Shown here piece after piece: positions 6,299 to 6,895 of a stretch of DNA of 6,895 bases; the stretch's first letter is position 1, and each line of letters begins with the position of its first letter. The DNA is taken from NCBI GenBank assembly GCA_900764025.1, contig CAAFMM010000115.1, positions 1 to 6,895 of the forward strand, given 5' to 3'. The DNA comes from an uncultured Collinsella sp. GTDB lineage: Bacteria; Actinomycetota; Coriobacteriia; Coriobacteriales; Coriobacteriaceae. Both the position numbers and the translations under genes were made by a program. The notes under the pieces are model-generated. The model made no database searches. It saw nothing but the letters and a program-made list of their open reading frames with translations, and was not told the origin of the DNA.

Positions 6299-6458
6299 AC
6301 AGCAACGGCGGGATGCCACCTGTAGAACCACGCCCGCGAACCTCAACCTTCAAGTTGACCTTGAGGCGATTTTTACGTCCCTTTACACGCCGTTCACATC
6401 GCCCCCAAACTCCCCCACCCAAGGCACGTGCGGCCCACCACCGCGATGCCAAGTGGCG

Positions 6459-6528
6459 AAAAATGGGACGGGCCCCAGATTGCCCATGCGCGCGCAAAAG
6501 CACGCCGTGGCAATCTGGGGCCCGTCCC
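6459..6528 (-). terminator. Strong intrinsic terminator behind the Xer recombinase gene
   Basis: Two perfect 20-base arms (6465-6484 and 6509-6528) flank 24 bases, inside which a further 6-bp stem with one U-G pair can form on the minus-strand RNA (GCGTGC with GCGCGC around TTTT). On the minus strand the second arm is followed by ATTTTTC (T-run 6459-6463), as required for rho-independent termination. It lies 33 bases after the recombinase stop and isolates that gene from the dcw operon. No T-run exists on the plus strand. The arms are much longer than an ordinary terminator needs. Confidence 0.8.
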
Positions 6529-6561
6529 CAAATACCTATAAATTTGCAGGTCAGCGATGAG

Positions 6562-6895
6562 TTAACGATGCGCCAGCGGGTGCGCCGCCAGATAGACCTC
6601 GGTCAGTTGCGTACGATCGACATGCGTGTAGACCTGCGTGGTCGATATATCGGCATGTCCCAAGATCTCCTGTAGCACACGGAGGTCTGCGCCGCCCGCA
6701 AGCATATGGGTAGCAAAGGAGTGACGCAGCGTGTGGGGATGGAGTCCCACCAGCCCCACCTGGCGCCCGTAGCGCTCACAGATGGCATGGATGCCCTGGC
6801 GCGACAGACGGCGGCCGTTCTTATTTAAAAAGACCGCCGAGGTCTCGGTTCCGCGGGCATGGGCCGCCAAGCGAGAACGCCCCTCAGTTACATAA
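6562..6895 (-). CDS. xerD: Xer-type tyrosine recombinase, C-terminal part (cut by window edge)
   Basis: XerC/XerD recombinases act at dif near the terminus to resolve chromosome dimers before division. The frame is open to the window edge, so this is the 3' end of a longer gene; 110 complete codons are visible and the N-terminal DNA-binding domain lies outside. Visible catalytic residues are HTLR (His54, Arg57 of the visible part), LGH (His80) and the nucleophile Tyr89 in STTQVYTHV. The spacing matches the tyrosine recombinase box. The ending [11 protein letters not shown] resembles XerC, while [10 protein letters not shown] resembles XerD, so the two cannot be told apart here and the symbol is tentative. 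A phage-type integrase is less likely, given the Xer-like ending and the housekeeping surroundings. A strong terminator follows. Confidence 0.88.
   Translation of the reverse strand, partial: YVTEGRSRLAAHARGTETSAVFLNKNGRRLSRQGIHAICERYGRQVGLVGLHPHTLRHSFATHMLAGGADLRVLQEILGHADISTTQVYTHVDRTQLTEVYLAAHPLAHR

Larger units (their letters stand above)
6100..6561. other. Gene-free region between the Xer recombinase gene and mraZ
   Basis: No convincing gene lies here on either strand. In minus-strand order it holds the recombinase terminator (6459-6528), about 160 bases with little structure (roughly 6299-6458) apart from a pair of TGGGG boxes at 6403-6407 and 6413-6417, a 20-base palindrome, the phased TGGGG array, the mraZ promoter, two related inverted repeats and the mraZ ribosome site. 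Open frames crossing it are short, lack ribosome sites and run through the hairpin. Confidence 0.7.

Noticed and set aside
6341..6366. CCTCAA...TTGAGG inverted repeat with repeated AACCT-like words
   Set aside because: The arms are only 6 bases with a 14-base loop and the inner repeats are imperfect. This is within chance for low-complexity sequence.
6297..6503. A minus-strand open frame of 68 codons between the terminator and the mraZ promoter
   Set aside because: It begins inside the terminator hairpin, and I saw no ribosome site placed for a start in this frame. Its Arg/Gly-rich product resembles nothing I know. A real small protein starting later cannot be fully excluded.
6537..6542. TATAAA on the plus strand as a promoter toward the recombinase gene
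   Set aside because: There is no -35 at the right distance, and it would drive antisense transcription into the recombinase gene end.

Overview
The window is a GC-rich stretch of a bacterial division and cell wall (dcw) cluster. Every supported gene is on the minus strand, so transcription runs from high to low coordinates. Gene content and protein style suggest a high-GC Gram-positive of the Actinomycetota, most likely a gut Coriobacteriia such as Collinsella. That assignment is inferred from sequence character and is not proven.

In transcription order, the right edge holds the 3' end of a Xer tyrosine recombinase gene (6562-6895, cut by the window). It is followed by a very strong hairpin with a T-run that should act as its terminator (6459-6528). 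A 462-base gene-free region (6100-6561) comes next and carries a well-formed sigma-70 type promoter. That promoter is embedded in TGGGG repeats, which look like an MraZ operator, and in two near-identical GGGG/CCCC inverted repeats. Then come mraZ (5665-6099), rsmH (4679-5644), an ftsL-like gene (4118-4588), ftsI (2235-4100), murF (684-2108) and the first 226 codons of mraY (1-680, cut by the window). Gaps between the cluster genes are short (3 to 126 bases) and no convincing terminator lies between them, so they are probably one operon.

The genes form one pathway. MraZ is the cluster's own transcription factor, and RsmH methylates 16S rRNA. The FtsL-like protein and FtsI (a class B penicillin-binding protein) are divisome parts that drive septal peptidoglycan cross-linking. 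MurF completes the UDP-MurNAc-pentapeptide, and MraY moves it onto the lipid carrier to make lipid I. The classical order has murE between ftsI and murF. Here that place is a 126-base gap, so murE must be elsewhere if present.

I see no novel multi-gene system. The coding part is an ordinary dcw cluster. The parts worth a second look are the dense cis-regulatory architecture upstream of mraZ, the long hairpin behind the recombinase gene, the missing murE, and the Arg/Gly-rich cytoplasmic tail of FtsI. Very long open frames on the plus strand are antisense shadows.
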